This document shows, in pieces, positions 35,505 to 45,217 of a stretch of 64,000 nt of DNA. Origin of the DNA: UBA1181 sp045600225. GTDB taxonomy: Bacteria; Bacteroidota; Bacteroidia; Bacteroidales; Paludibacteraceae. The notes under the pieces were generated by a model. That model saw only the letters and a program-made list of their open reading frames with translations. It searched no databases and was not told the DNA's origin. Made by a program: the position numbers and the translations under genes. Each line of letters opens with the position of its first letter. Position 1 is the stretch's first letter. The stretch is taken from NCBI GenBank assembly GCA_045600225.1, contig JAZRXL010000028.1, positions 84,549 through 148,548 on the forward strand, read 5' to 3'.

Positions 35505-36761
35505 TTATAGATCCCTAATTTCGTTTTCATCAGAAAATTCTTCGTCTTCATCCTCCAACATAGGTCTAAACTGATTATCGAAGGAAACACCAATAATAAG
35601 CCAAGCTATGATACAAAAGGAATTACCGGCATATATTATATATCCTTCGGCTAACATATGTAGCATGATAAAGATGAGAAGGCCTGAGAGCAACGCAGAT
35701 TCACGTGTCTTCCAATGAAACGTATAACTATATCCCTTCCACATAAGGAGAATAAAAGGTATAAACCCGAACAATCCCATTGTTGACAATACGGTAAGCC
35801 AAGAGTTTCCCGACTCTACACCTCCTTCTTGCGAATAGTCGCCTGTGTTTTTCATATCAACAGTACAGAAACCAATGCCCCAAGCCGGACTTGATCGGAA
35901 CTCATCCAGACGATTCTCCCACTTGCTTTCGCGTGAGGAAGTCATACCTCCAGCTTCAATGTTACGCTGGTTCTTCTCTTCAAGTCCAATCATGGCGCTA
36001 TTCCATATGGGGAATGCAATCAGTACAACAACCCCAATCTTAGCCATGGTACTAAAAAACTGACTCTTGGTCAAACTGAATGAATATATCATAGCTACGA
36101 TACCGCCAAGAGAAGCAAGGAAGGCTGATCGAGAAGCTGAAAACATTGTGCAAGCCATGCAAGCGATAACGGGTAGCCAATACAATTTTTCCTGACGAAA
36201 CAATGCCTTATATCCACAATACACTGCTCCGATTCCGCTCATAGGACCAAGAAGCATGGAGTGCTTAGTTATGCCACCAAACAAACCTACATTATCCAAG
36301 AAGTCCGACTGGCCTGTATATACATTAATCATATAATTAATTCCCAGAAAATAACAAGCAAATGACAAAACACCCACTATCGCACAGAGTTTACTCATAT
36401 TGAGAAGAAGCTGGTATCGCATTACTCGAGAATATTCTCCCATCAGCAAAGGTGAGGCTATGATAAAAACAATCATAAAAAATGCATATCTGACAGGTGC
36501 ATTAAACAAGGATGGAGTATTGTTAAAAAATATAGATGTCGCACCGGCCAATGCAAACCAAATGCATAAACTATTTAATTCACTTGATTTAGTTATGCTA
36601 TAGAAGAAAACAAGCACCAAAGCAGCATAATATATGATTGATGTTGACGGCAATGGCCCTAAAGTGGTAGATATTGCCAATAATGACAACATTAGAGCAA
36701 GTTTGTTGTCATGCCAGTTAAACTCACTTGCCTCTTCTCGTAATATTTCTGCTATTCTCAT
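35505..36761 (-). CDS. O-antigen ligase/Wzy-type polymerase
   Basis: A 418-residue polytopic protein with about ten hydrophobic segments. A long outside loop near 250-310 holds RNIEAGGMTSSRESKWENRL and FRSSPAWGIGFCTVDMK, the R..R...W-type loop of the Wzy_C/O-antigen ligase domain. GVESGNSWLTVLSTMGLFGF follows. It should join repeat units in the periplasm and is the only polymerase candidate in the window. The C-terminal tail is acidic. The gene is 12 bp after a GT4 gene. Confidence 0.85.
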   Translation of the reverse strand: MRIAEILREEASEFNWHDNKLALMLSLLAISTTLGPLPSTSIIYYAALVLVFFYSITKSSELNSLCIWFALAGATSIFFNNTPSLFNAPVRYAFFMIVFIIASPLLMGEYSRVMRYQLLLNMSKLCAIVGVLSFACYFLGINYMINVYTGQSDFLDNVGLFGGITKHSMLLGPMSGIGAVYCGYKALFRQEKLYWLPVIACMACTMFSASRSAFLASLGGIVAMIYSFSLTKSQFFSTMAKIGVVVLIAFPIWNSAMIGLEEKNQRNIEAGGMTSSRESKWENRLDEFRSSPAWGIGFCTVDMKNTGDYSQEGGVESGNSWLTVLSTMGLFGFIPFILLMWKGYSYTFHWKTRESALLSGLLIFIMLHMLAEGYIIYAGNSFCIIAWLIIGVSFDNQFRPMLEDEDEEFSDENEIRDL

Positions 36762-36773
36762 GAAAATAATGAA

Positions 36774-38039
36774 TTATAATCTTGTCCTTATGTATTTCAA
36801 GAAATCTTTTATCAATATGTCTATATCATATTCTTTGCAAAGAATCTGTTTATCCCTTGCATAATAATACCTCTCTATTCTGTTAGCTAATTGCCGAGGA
36901 TTCTTAGCCTCAACGAGCCACTTGTCACGATCTTTAGGAGCAACACACTCTGCTGCACCTTGATTATAGCAACAAATATAAGGGACTCCACAAGCGTATG
37001 CCTCTGTATATACGCATCCAAAACCCTCGAAATAGCTTGGGAGCACAAATAAATCAAGCGAATGATAATACTCTGGTAGCTGTTCATGCCTCACCTCGCT
37101 AGACCATTCAACTTTGTCCCCCAAATTGTTTTCGTTAATGTATCGTTCAATATCTTTTTTGGTGTCACCCGAGCCAAGAAGAGAAAGTCGCATATTGTTG
37201 TAACCTTTATTTACCAGTATCTTGAAAGCTTGAACAAGTGTCTTATGATCCTTCAGTTCCTGAAAATTTGCTATACAACCAATCCGGAAAAGGTTTGAAG
37301 TATAATTTATGGATGATTTATGAGGAATTTGTGGAAATTCGTGTTTAGCATCAAAATAGTTTTCGTTGAATAGTGAAACATCCACCCCGTTATTCAGCAC
37401 ATACACATCCTTTGGGTGGACCTTTGACATGCCTTCCATATTATCGTACATTCTGATAGCACTCTCGTACACCTCTGCCGTTCTTGGCTTAGGGAATGAC
37501 AAAAGTACATCCTTTACAGGCTCGCTAATGCAGATGTTCAAATCAACCTCATTGAGTAAGCGTAAGCTATTTTTTGCACGATATAGGGCATTGGGCTTCC
37601 ATCTTGACAATTTGCCATTGCGAATAGTAAACGGATCGAGGTCGTGATGCTGTACTAGCACTTTTATGCATGGAAAAATTTTTTTTAATGCAAGACCGTA
37701 AACAGCATAAGGACCAGTATGTGTATGAACAAAACGTACACGTTCAAGGTCTATTCCTAAGTTCTTGACTGCTTTCACGAACATACGTCCATTAAAGCCA
37801 TTGAAGAAGCCATTGAACAGAAATGATGGCATCTGTACAGTAGGGAAAAGATGCACTTTTATACCATCGATCTCATACTCCTTTGTTTTGGTGTGTAAAG
37901 TAGTGGGCTTAAAAACTATTACCTCATAGTCTGAGTTTCGCTGTATTGCTTTGACTTGATCCAATACGAAAGGGCCTCGCCAACTTTCAGGTGTTGGGAA
38001 AAAAGGCGTAACGCAGATGTATATATTTTTCTTTGTCAT
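36774..38039 (-). CDS. GT4 family glycosyltransferase
   Basis: A 421-residue GT-B enzyme. ICVTPFFPTPESWRGPFVLD is the acceptor-side start, DVYVLNNGVDVSLFNENYFD a typical middle hinge, FRIGCIANFQELKDHKTLVQ the donor-side start and SYFEGFGCVYTEAYACGVPY the EGFG..E motif. ATGA overlap with the acyltransferase upstream indicates translational coupling. Confidence 0.9.
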   Translation of the reverse strand: MTKKNIYICVTPFFPTPESWRGPFVLDQVKAIQRNSDYEVIVFKPTTLHTKTKEYEIDGIKVHLFPTVQMPSFLFNGFFNGFNGRMFVKAVKNLGIDLERVRFVHTHTGPYAVYGLALKKIFPCIKVLVQHHDLDPFTIRNGKLSRWKPNALYRAKNSLRLLNEVDLNICISEPVKDVLLSFPKPRTAEVYESAIRMYDNMEGMSKVHPKDVYVLNNGVDVSLFNENYFDAKHEFPQIPHKSSINYTSNLFRIGCIANFQELKDHKTLVQAFKILVNKGYNNMRLSLLGSGDTKKDIERYINENNLGDKVEWSSEVRHEQLPEYYHSLDLFVLPSYFEGFGCVYTEAYACGVPYICCYNQGAAECVAPKDRDKWLVEAKNPRQLANRIERYYYARDKQILCKEYDIDILIKDFLKYIRTRL

Positions 38040-39007
38040 TTTGTCTTTCCGAGTACGAAGAATTTTAAATATCTATTTTTTCTCACGATACTACCAAGTA
38101 AAACAGATGCTGCTATGATGGGTATCGTCAAAAATAGGGCAAAAGTCAACATCCATATAAAAGGATTCTCAACTTGCAAGAAGTTATGCATCACTTCACT
38201 TACATCCGGAATAAAGAAATAGTGAAACACATATATGCATAAGCTATTCTGACCTAAGTAACTCAAAATTCTTAATAAACGAGATTCGGCATTATGACTA
38301 TTCAGCCAGTTCTGCAATACTATGATGGCCCCCATACCTCCCAAAAAAATGAGCAGAATATTATGATGTGTACAAAAATACCATTGTAATATATATGCTA
38401 TAAATGCAAGTGCGTATAAAATATTGTTTTCAAGAAGAAATTTATCCATAGGTGAATACTTATGACAAAGCCATCCAATAAGATAGTACCTATAGTAAGT
38501 AACCATATTTTCTATAGGAACAAAATTACCCAATCCGATTTCTATATGCTTTATTTTCAGGAATATAAAAATAAGATATGGTAAAATCCATAAGCCCACA
38601 TATACATACCACCGAGTCGTCTTTTGGGCAAGTTGCTCAAAAAGAATAAAAAATATCGTAAGAAATGCGAGTGAATACAAGAACCAGTATCCACCGAATC
38701 CAGTTGTTGCCCATGTAAGTGTATTGTGATCTTTGAGTATGCAATACGAAGTCCCGACTACAGCCAATGGTATTAACAATTGACAACTTTTTTGCAATAG
38801 ACGCTTGCAAACAGGAACCTCAGTGGTGCTTTTGTATGCCAAGTAGCCTGAAATATAGAAGAACACTGGCATGTGAAATACGCCAAGCATATTGACCACG
38901 TCAGAAGGATTGAAGCCGTAGCCGAACTGAACCACATGACCTATTACTACTAATAGGATGGCAATGCCTTTCATTTGGTCGAAGTATTGTAGTCTTGTTG
39001 AATTCAT
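38036..39007 (-). CDS. Acyltransferase 3 family (sugar O-acyltransferase) membrane protein
   Basis: A 323-residue membrane protein with about ten helices and the Acyl_transf_3 signature at the N-terminus (QYFDQMKGIAILLVVIGHVV, with the conserved R/H region) and NMLGVFHMPVFFYISGYLAY. It should add an acetyl or other acyl group to a sugar at the membrane. The ATG at 39007 shares one base with the stop of the GT25 gene (TAATG); the TTG six bases upstream is less likely. Confidence 0.9.
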   Translation of the reverse strand: MNSTRLQYFDQMKGIAILLVVIGHVVQFGYGFNPSDVVNMLGVFHMPVFFYISGYLAYKSTTEVPVCKRLLQKSCQLLIPLAVVGTSYCILKDHNTLTWATTGFGGYWFLYSLAFLTIFFILFEQLAQKTTRWYVYVGLWILPYLIFIFLKIKHIEIGLGNFVPIENMVTYYRYYLIGWLCHKYSPMDKFLLENNILYALAFIAYILQWYFCTHHNILLIFLGGMGAIIVLQNWLNSHNAESRLLRILSYLGQNSLCIYVFHYFFIPDVSEVMHNFLQVENPFIWMLTFALFLTIPIIAASVLLGSIVRKNRYLKFFVLGKTK

Positions 39008-39744
39008 TACCAAATACGTTTAGATCTTTTTTCACCTGTCAGACTTCTTTTCCATCGCAAATAGGCAAGATAAATTTTTACCAACGGCAGGCGCAATCGA
39101 ATATACAAAGATTGTTTGTGTTGAGAACGACCAATTTCACCGATTCCATTAGGATAACTTGTCAGATGTGGAACAATACCATAGAGATTGATTCCGAGTT
39201 TTACGAAATCCTCCCATGCATCTGCCATATATCTTATAGGATAAACAACGCCTGCGAGCATACGAGCCGCTGCAAGATTAATGAGATACCCAGATGCCAT
39301 AAACCCGTTGGTAAGACTATATAATGAGTGGTTGTCACTTATTTCTCCTTGCTTATTCTTTTCCCAGTACCAAAATTCTGGGGTTAGAAGTATCGCTGCA
39401 GGCTCGTCGACATCAATATACTTGGTAAGTTCATCCAGGTATAGGTTATCCGAAAGAATTGCATCATCTTCGAGAACCAGTGCGTAAGGCTGGTTGTTAT
39501 CCATCATATCTATATATATATGATAGTGACTAAGGGAACATCCTACTGCAGGAAGTGTTGCGTTTGTCTTGTATCGTGTGAAAAATTCTGGAGATATAGA
39601 CTGTTTTTGTTCTTCTTCTGATAGTTTTCTACCCTCGACAGCCTTCCAAATCTGCCAATCAAGTTCAGAGTGTAGCTTGAGTTGTCTTGTGATTAGTTCA
39701 CGCTTGTGCGTGTCCTTCTCCATATTTACTACGTATGCTTTCAT
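39007..39744 (-). CDS. GT25 family glycosyltransferase
   Basis: A 245-residue GT25 (LPS galactosyltransferase-type) enzyme: KAYVVNMEKDTHKRELITRQ, then PAVGCSLSHYHIYIDMMDNN and QPYALVLEDDAILSDNLYL, with the EDD metal site. The length is standard. The product probably transfers a hexose to the repeat unit. The stop codon overlaps the acyltransferase start. Confidence 0.9.
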   Translation of the reverse strand: MKAYVVNMEKDTHKRELITRQLKLHSELDWQIWKAVEGRKLSEEEQKQSISPEFFTRYKTNATLPAVGCSLSHYHIYIDMMDNNQPYALVLEDDAILSDNLYLDELTKYIDVDEPAAILLTPEFWYWEKNKQGEISDNHSLYSLTNGFMASGYLINLAAARMLAGVVYPIRYMADAWEDFVKLGINLYGIVPHLTSYPNGIGEIGRSQHKQSLYIRLRLPLVKIYLAYLRWKRSLTGEKRSKRIW

Positions 39745-39795
39745 AGAAAAAATATTTTTAGAACTGCTGATATATTTGGGGAAAATAGAATAATT

Positions 39796-40764
39796 CTATT
39801 GCCGTTTTATTCCTTTGACTTTATAAAAGACTTTTAATATCCAGACATATAAATGTAAATCAAATAATGCCAAATTGATGGTACGGTCTGCGACACGAGT
39901 ATAGCCAGCAGTTCTAAAAGCGTTGACTACCACTCGCAATCTGTCTTGAATGTCAGATACCTGTTGCCAAGAAAGACGTTCGGCTGATTGGATTCCGCTC
40001 TTTATTAACCTTTGGATACGATAGTTGAACCAACCGACTACTGGAAGATTGAACTTACGAACGAATTCTGCAAGATTAGCAGCTATGGTCAGGCAGTTGT
40101 TCATGTTGTTAACATGAGTCATAGGATTAGCTGTAGCCGATCCTTCACGTTGTCTATAAACATATAGGTCATGTGGTATGCTGATAGGATGGCTACAGAG
40201 CAACAGGTACTTATACTGAAATTCCAAATCTTCGCCCATCTTTATACCTTCAGTAAATCTTAGATGTGCTTTTGTTATGATGTCACGCGAGAAGAGCATC
40301 ATGCCATTTTGATAGCAGAAGTGACGCTCTAAAAATTTATCCTTACCAATTCCCATACACTCTGTGGTCTTTTTTACATGCGCTCTTCCATCCTCATAAA
40401 GAATCACAAGTCCATGGAAAATCGTGTCACACGACAGCTTGGTAGCTTCTGCAATAATCTGTAAAGCAGCATCAGTTATGTAATCATCTGCGTCAACAAA
40501 CCATATCCAATCGCCCTTTGCACGTTCAAGACCAAGATTACGAGCAGAAGATACTCCTCCATTCTCCTTGTGGAATACTCGAAATCGACGATCGATAGCA
40601 GCATATTCGTCACAAATAGCAGGACTATTATCCAGTGATCCATCATCCACCATTAACACCTCGTAATTCTCAAAATCTTGTTTGATGATAGAATCCAGAC
40701 ATTGTCGAAGATAAGGCTCGACTTTATAAACAGGGATTATGAATGATATTAATGGTTTTGTCAT
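39796..40764 (-). CDS. GT2 family glycosyltransferase
   Basis: A 322-residue GT-A enzyme: ISFIIPVYKVEPYLRQCLDS, YEVLMVDDGSLDNSPAICDE, GDWIWFVDADDYITDAALQI (DxDD metal site), and KMGEDLEFQYKYLLLCSHPI carrying the catalytic ED. It starts one base after the stop of the upstream GT4 gene. Confidence 0.9.
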   Translation of the reverse strand: MTKPLISFIIPVYKVEPYLRQCLDSIIKQDFENYEVLMVDDGSLDNSPAICDEYAAIDRRFRVFHKENGGVSSARNLGLERAKGDWIWFVDADDYITDAALQIIAEATKLSCDTIFHGLVILYEDGRAHVKKTTECMGIGKDKFLERHFCYQNGMMLFSRDIITKAHLRFTEGIKMGEDLEFQYKYLLLCSHPISIPHDLYVYRQREGSATANPMTHVNNMNNCLTIAANLAEFVRKFNLPVVGWFNYRIQRLIKSGIQSAERLSWQQVSDIQDRLRVVVNAFRTAGYTRVADRTINLALFDLHLYVWILKVFYKVKGIKRQ

Positions 40765-40765
40765 A

Positions 40766-42025
40766 TTATGGTATAATATATTTACCGCCTTCTATTAGCT
40801 TTTGTAATTTCTCTGTTGCCTTCATGACATCGAAGTCATTCTCAACAACTTGCCGTGCTTTACTTCTGATAGTATCGTATCTGTCTTGCGAGAGTTGCTC
40901 TATCTCCGTAAGGGCATGGACAATACCATCTGAATCCTTCTCAGCGCACAAGAAACCCGATGTGCCATTCTCAATGAGTTCAGGGATGCCAGAGTGATAT
41001 GTTGAGATACAGACAAGACCTCGTGCCATGGCTTCCATGAGAGCGACAGGTATGCCTTCCATATAACCTTGTTCATCCGTGATGGAAGGAAGCAAGAATA
41101 CATTTGCTTTCTCCATCTCATCGGCAACGACCTGTTGGGGTTGGACTCCAAGGAAGTAGATATAATCTTCTGAACCTAATTCATGGACCAGAGCTTTAAG
41201 TTTAGACTCCAGTTCTCCTTTGCCAATGATGTTATAGGAGATTTTCTTCTTTGTAGACTTTGCATATTCGGCAACGCCTCGGATGGCATATTCAAAACCT
41301 TTTTGTCCACACAACCTGCCCACAGAAAGGATGTGAATGGTATCGCCTATAACATTCTGTTCTATAAAACGGAACCGTTCCAAGTCTACTCCCATTCGAA
41401 GAACCTGTACGTTCTGAGAATTAGCACCTGCTGCAATCAGCCTTTCCTCCCACAAGTGGTTGATAGGAAGAAGTATGTCCTTTTCATTGAACATTGGCCC
41501 ATAGAAATTTTTAACGTCTGATGTTGACATGCGACAAATTTCATGTGCATGGAAGTATGTAAAGCATTTGATGTTAGGAGGTATTACACCTGCATTTCGC
41601 ATTGCAGTAACAAGTATGCCATTATCGCCAAAGTGTGAAACAATGGTATCCGGCTGCCAATTGAGAGAGAGGAATCTCTGAGCCACATAGGCTTGCATTA
41701 AGTTTTTGGCTTTGACTGGATCACCATATCGTGGACAGAAGAGACGAAGTGTCTTGGGACCAAACTTCAGTATTAGTCTTAGAATACTAGGAATAATCTT
41801 TAAGAAGCGAATCGCATGGGATTGAGGTACGACCTTATCCATATACATGGTTCGAGAAAGTAGATTGTACTTCTCTATGTCCTTGTGATTGCAATTAGAA
41901 TCGGGTCTTCCCCACGAATATATGCGCACGTCATAGCCCTTATCAATCATGCTGGTAACTTGATTGAGTACGAAAGTCTCGGAGATGCAAGGGAATTGTG
42001 ATACAAAGAATAGAATCTTCATCAT
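40766..42025 (-). CDS. GT4 family glycosyltransferase (WcaL/AmsK-like)
   Basis: A 419-residue GT-B enzyme of the colanic-acid WcaL group: FFVSQFPCISETFVLNQVTS at the N-terminus, VSHFGDNGILVTAMRNAGVI, IHILSVGRLCGQKGFEYAIR and EGIPVALMEAMARGLVCIST with the E..E motif. The paired methionines at 42025 and 42022 leave the start uncertain by one codon. The WcaK-like pyruvyl transferase lies 5 bp upstream. This order (wcaL, wcaK, flippase) echoes the colanic acid operon. Confidence 0.9.
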   Translation of the reverse strand: MMKILFFVSQFPCISETFVLNQVTSMIDKGYDVRIYSWGRPDSNCNHKDIEKYNLLSRTMYMDKVVPQSHAIRFLKIIPSILRLILKFGPKTLRLFCPRYGDPVKAKNLMQAYVAQRFLSLNWQPDTIVSHFGDNGILVTAMRNAGVIPPNIKCFTYFHAHEICRMSTSDVKNFYGPMFNEKDILLPINHLWEERLIAAGANSQNVQVLRMGVDLERFRFIEQNVIGDTIHILSVGRLCGQKGFEYAIRGVAEYAKSTKKKISYNIIGKGELESKLKALVHELGSEDYIYFLGVQPQQVVADEMEKANVFLLPSITDEQGYMEGIPVALMEAMARGLVCISTYHSGIPELIENGTSGFLCAEKDSDGIVHALTEIEQLSQDRYDTIRSKARQVVENDFDVMKATEKLQKLIEGGKYIIP

Positions 42026-42030
42026 CGTAT

Positions 42031-43275
42031 TTATTTAATGCGGTTGGCTACATCCATAGTGCTTTGGATATATTGTGCCACTTGGTTGTAGATGTGATTT
42101 CTTCTTTCGGCTGTATAACCGTTCAGAAACTTTGTGATTGAAAACTGTAAAGCAGAGGGCTCAAGCGTGTCGATTGTGTCAACGTAATCATAACCAAGAG
42201 ATTGATAGAGCTCAACTGTCTTAAACTCATAGGCAATGGGATAGACTGGGGTTCCTGAGATTAGAGCAAGAATGCTCATGTGGAGACGTGTTGCAATTAT
42301 GAAGTCCATCTGCTCAAGTAGCTTCAGGATTTCAGGAATAGGCAAATACTCGCGGTAGGTTATGATTGATGAATGGTACATGTTTGGAATGATATCAAGG
42401 ATGTCATCCACAATCTTGTTATCATCCGTATAAACTGGAATGCCTTGGCAAGTGGAAAAGAAATGAATACGATAACCCTTGTCTATCAGTTGCACAACTG
42501 CATCGGCTATACATTGCTTGTATCTTGGCATTGTCGTATGGTCGGAGGTGTGAGCCCAATCACGGACAGAGATAGCCACATTGTGGTGCTGGTTCATCGT
42601 CTCTTCCTTGCGCGACATCATCTTATCTATATCTCCAAGGGCAAAAGCTGCATCGGAAACGACATGTACGATGGAGGAATTCTTGATGTTGAGTTCACGT
42701 ACATTGTCGGCTGACTTCTGGTCGCGAAGAAGAATCGTTTGGCAATGGTTGAATATCCAACGCATTCTGTCTTTTGTATCTTTGCGAACGAACGGTCCCA
42801 TGGATTGGGTGTATAGCACAAGCGGCTTGCCGAGGATTGATGATATGCGATAATCGACATACTGAGGGGTTATGCCATACGGTTCGATAAGATATGTGCC
42901 ACCAGAACTGATGATATAGTCGGAGGTTGCATATTCATTGAGTATGAGAGCTTCCTCCCTGTTGAGTAGCAGACGGTAAAGAGGAATGTGAAAACGTCTG
43001 AGATAGGCTGCTGTATAAATACGGTAGCGCTTAACAAGACGAGCAAGACGACCTATCACACGGATGTGATTGTAAGGTGTATCATCTGCAATACGCCCAA
43101 GAACTTCACACCATTTGAATTCAGGATAGAGTTCTGCACACACTTCCGGGGAAGTGCCAGTTACAACAAATTCCGTATCGTGTCCGAATCGTTGACGGAG
43201 AGCCTTCACCATACCCAACAGAATGGCTGCATCACCTCCGTTGAGTGCTATATTGTTTGTTATTGCAATTTTCAT
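42031..43275 (-). CDS. Polysaccharide pyruvyl transferase (WcaK-like)
   Basis: A 414-residue member: ITNNIALNGGDAAILLGMVK (N-terminal site), YIISSGGTYLIEPYGITPQY, VLYTQSMGPFVRKDTKDRM, and MDFIIATRLHMSILALISGT with the catalytic R-LH. It resembles WcaK, which adds pyruvate to colanic acid. It has an ATGA overlap with the flippase. The window has two such genes (the other at 29629), so two pyruvylation steps or two glycans are possible. Confidence 0.9.
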   Translation of the reverse strand: MKIAITNNIALNGGDAAILLGMVKALRQRFGHDTEFVVTGTSPEVCAELYPEFKWCEVLGRIADDTPYNHIRVIGRLARLVKRYRIYTAAYLRRFHIPLYRLLLNREEALILNEYATSDYIISSGGTYLIEPYGITPQYVDYRISSILGKPLVLYTQSMGPFVRKDTKDRMRWIFNHCQTILLRDQKSADNVRELNIKNSSIVHVVSDAAFALGDIDKMMSRKEETMNQHHNVAISVRDWAHTSDHTTMPRYKQCIADAVVQLIDKGYRIHFFSTCQGIPVYTDDNKIVDDILDIIPNMYHSSIITYREYLPIPEILKLLEQMDFIIATRLHMSILALISGTPVYPIAYEFKTVELYQSLGYDYVDTIDTLEPSALQFSITKFLNGYTAERRNHIYNQVAQYIQSTMDVANRIK

Positions 43276-44819
43276 ATTTGGCGCTTAATGATTTTGTTAG
43301 CAATATCTTTTGCCTTATCGATGAAAAACATACGCTCTTGTTTGGTGAGTCCAAAGAGTGTGCAGCACAGAATCGTCCAAAATACGGATGTTGGTACATT
43401 GATAAATAATCTAAGTAGAGAAGGTTCCATTAGTTGATTAACAACAATTGGCAGCAGGAAAGATGTGATAGATACCAAAATACAGGGGATAATGCATACT
43501 CGGAAATGCTCTTTGACGGAGAAAAACATCAGACGTTTGATCTCATGATAACGGAGGAGATTGAGAAGTAAATAGTCCGTGATAAAAATAACGTAAGACA
43601 TCCAAACTGGAGCGCCAGCGATATAAGCCACCCAAACCAATGGGAAGATCATGCCTGCAACAAGAAACGAGCGTGTAGTGTAGTGACGAATATTGCCATC
43701 AGCCTGAATCAAACGGAAAAGGTTTTGACCTGAGGCAACAGTTAGAGATTCAAACATCGCAAGACGGAGAAAAACGCCTGCCATAACAGGTACTGTTCCC
43801 AACCATAATTTCAACAACGTGTCTGCTTCGACACATACTGGCACGATGAAAACGTACATCATCAGCCACGAGAATTTCGTTCCACGATTAGCTAGCATAA
43901 CTGCATAGTCTGTATCGCCAGCAGCATAGCTCTTGGTTATCTGTGGGGTGAACGCAACTGTAAAATTGTCAACAAAACTCTGTACAGCTCCATTGACTTG
44001 GGCTGCAACACCTCTGGCGGCATTAAATGCAACTCCAAAGAAAACGTTAATCAGCATGTTGACACCTTGTGTGGCAAAGACGTATGCTCCATTGTTCAAT
44101 AGATTCCAGCTGCTGAATACAGTAAGTTCCTTTAACAAGTGTTTGTCGAATATCTTTGGGCTGTAATGTGCTTCTTCAAAGTTACGTCCACAATACCAAC
44201 CATAGAAGATTCGCATACATAATCCAACACAGACTTGTAGGATGGCAAAGAAGATAAGTTTGTCGCCATCGTAATACATAACAGCAAAACAGATAGCCAA
44301 TCTCAAGGCGGCTTCTGCGATACTGGTATAGGCGTAAATCCCCATTCGCTCATATGCTATCAACAGAGAATTATAAGGAGAACTGATTAATGATATCGCC
44401 AATGAGACAATACCACATTGTAGCACCCAATTTGCTGCTTCCATTCTGCCCTCTGGTATGTTGGCTCCATAGTTGAGGAACCAGACACCTGCTCCTTCCA
44501 AGACTAAACCCACAAGCAATGCCATTGCTATTTGGGCATTGATAGAGGTAGAGAACATTGTGCGCATCCCGTCTTTATCTCCTTTGCCTAATGCACAGGT
44601 AATATAACGACTGATAGCTTGTGACATGGTATTTGTAATGAGGGCACTCATGCCAACAATACCTCCAACCACATTGTTGATGCCATAGTTGTCGATGCCA
44701 AGTGCCTGAAGCATCACACGACCTGTGTACAAACCCACAATCATTGTGATGAATGTGCGAAAGTACAGGGCAATGGTATTCTTCGCTATCCGTTTATTAT
44801 TTATGCTGTTATTTGACAT
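43272..44819 (-). CDS. Wzx flippase-like polysaccharide transporter
   Basis: Fourteen-helix MATE-like membrane protein of about 515 residues: KNTIALYFRTFITMIVGLYT and VLQALGIDNYGINNVVGGIV at the N-terminus, SSPYNSLLIAYERMGIYAYT in the middle, and AFNAARGVAAQVNGAVQSFV. It should flip lipid-linked repeat units. The frame opens at TTG 44834, but ATG 44819 (MSNNSINN) starts the protein as in other flippases. A 398-bp gap lies upstream. Confidence 0.88.
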   Translation of the reverse strand: MSNNSINNKRIAKNTIALYFRTFITMIVGLYTGRVMLQALGIDNYGINNVVGGIVGMSALITNTMSQAISRYITCALGKGDKDGMRTMFSTSINAQIAMALLVGLVLEGAGVWFLNYGANIPEGRMEAANWVLQCGIVSLAISLISSPYNSLLIAYERMGIYAYTSIAEAALRLAICFAVMYYDGDKLIFFAILQVCVGLCMRIFYGWYCGRNFEEAHYSPKIFDKHLLKELTVFSSWNLLNNGAYVFATQGVNMLINVFFGVAFNAARGVAAQVNGAVQSFVDNFTVAFTPQITKSYAAGDTDYAVMLANRGTKFSWLMMYVFIVPVCVEADTLLKLWLGTVPVMAGVFLRLAMFESLTVASGQNLFRLIQADGNIRHYTTRSFLVAGMIFPLVWVAYIAGAPVWMSYVIFITDYLLLNLLRYHEIKRLMFFSVKEHFRVCIIPCILVSITSFLLPIVVNQLMEPSLLRLFINVPTSVFWTILCCTLFGLTKQERMFFIDKAKDIANKIIKRQI

Positions 44820-45217
44820 TGCGTGTAGCTGCAAATGAAAATAATCCCGTTGTGTTTAATGCTGAAATTCATTCTAGTGAAATAACTCACTTTCTTCAAC
44901 ATAAAATAGAGTAGCAGGTGTTTGTTGCCTCTTAATAATTACATACAACCTGTACCGTACCCTTTACTCCTGTTCCAATAATCGTTGATTCTGTCCAATT
45001 ATCAGAGTCATTATGATTTTTTTCAAGGTTATTTCCTAACCTCAATTGACTGGCATCGGGAACTCTACCGTGAGGCTGATGGAACACACGAATGCGAGAA
45101 TCTTTTTGTACGTAATCATCATAGTTTCGTTCTTAAACAAGACATCTATGTTTGGAGAATTTGATGCTTGGTACTATCAGCACCTCCAAAGTGTAGATTC
45201 TGATTGATGTGTAGAAA
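44820..45217. other. Gap upstream of the Wzx gene
   Basis: Mostly non-coding. It contains a possible broken gene (44932-45122, minus). I see no consensus promoter pair. Confidence 0.35.
44932..45122 (-). pseudogene. Possible frameshifted remnant of a small secreted protein
   Basis: From the ATG at 45122 the frame reads MMITYKKILAFVCSISLTVE, a signal-peptide-like start that stops soon after. A second frame over the rest of the interval reads RVFHQPHGRVPDASQLRLGN and then a polar segment ending GTGVKGTVQVVCNY. Joining them needs one frameshift. The pieces look protein-like, but no family is recognised. Confidence 0.35.
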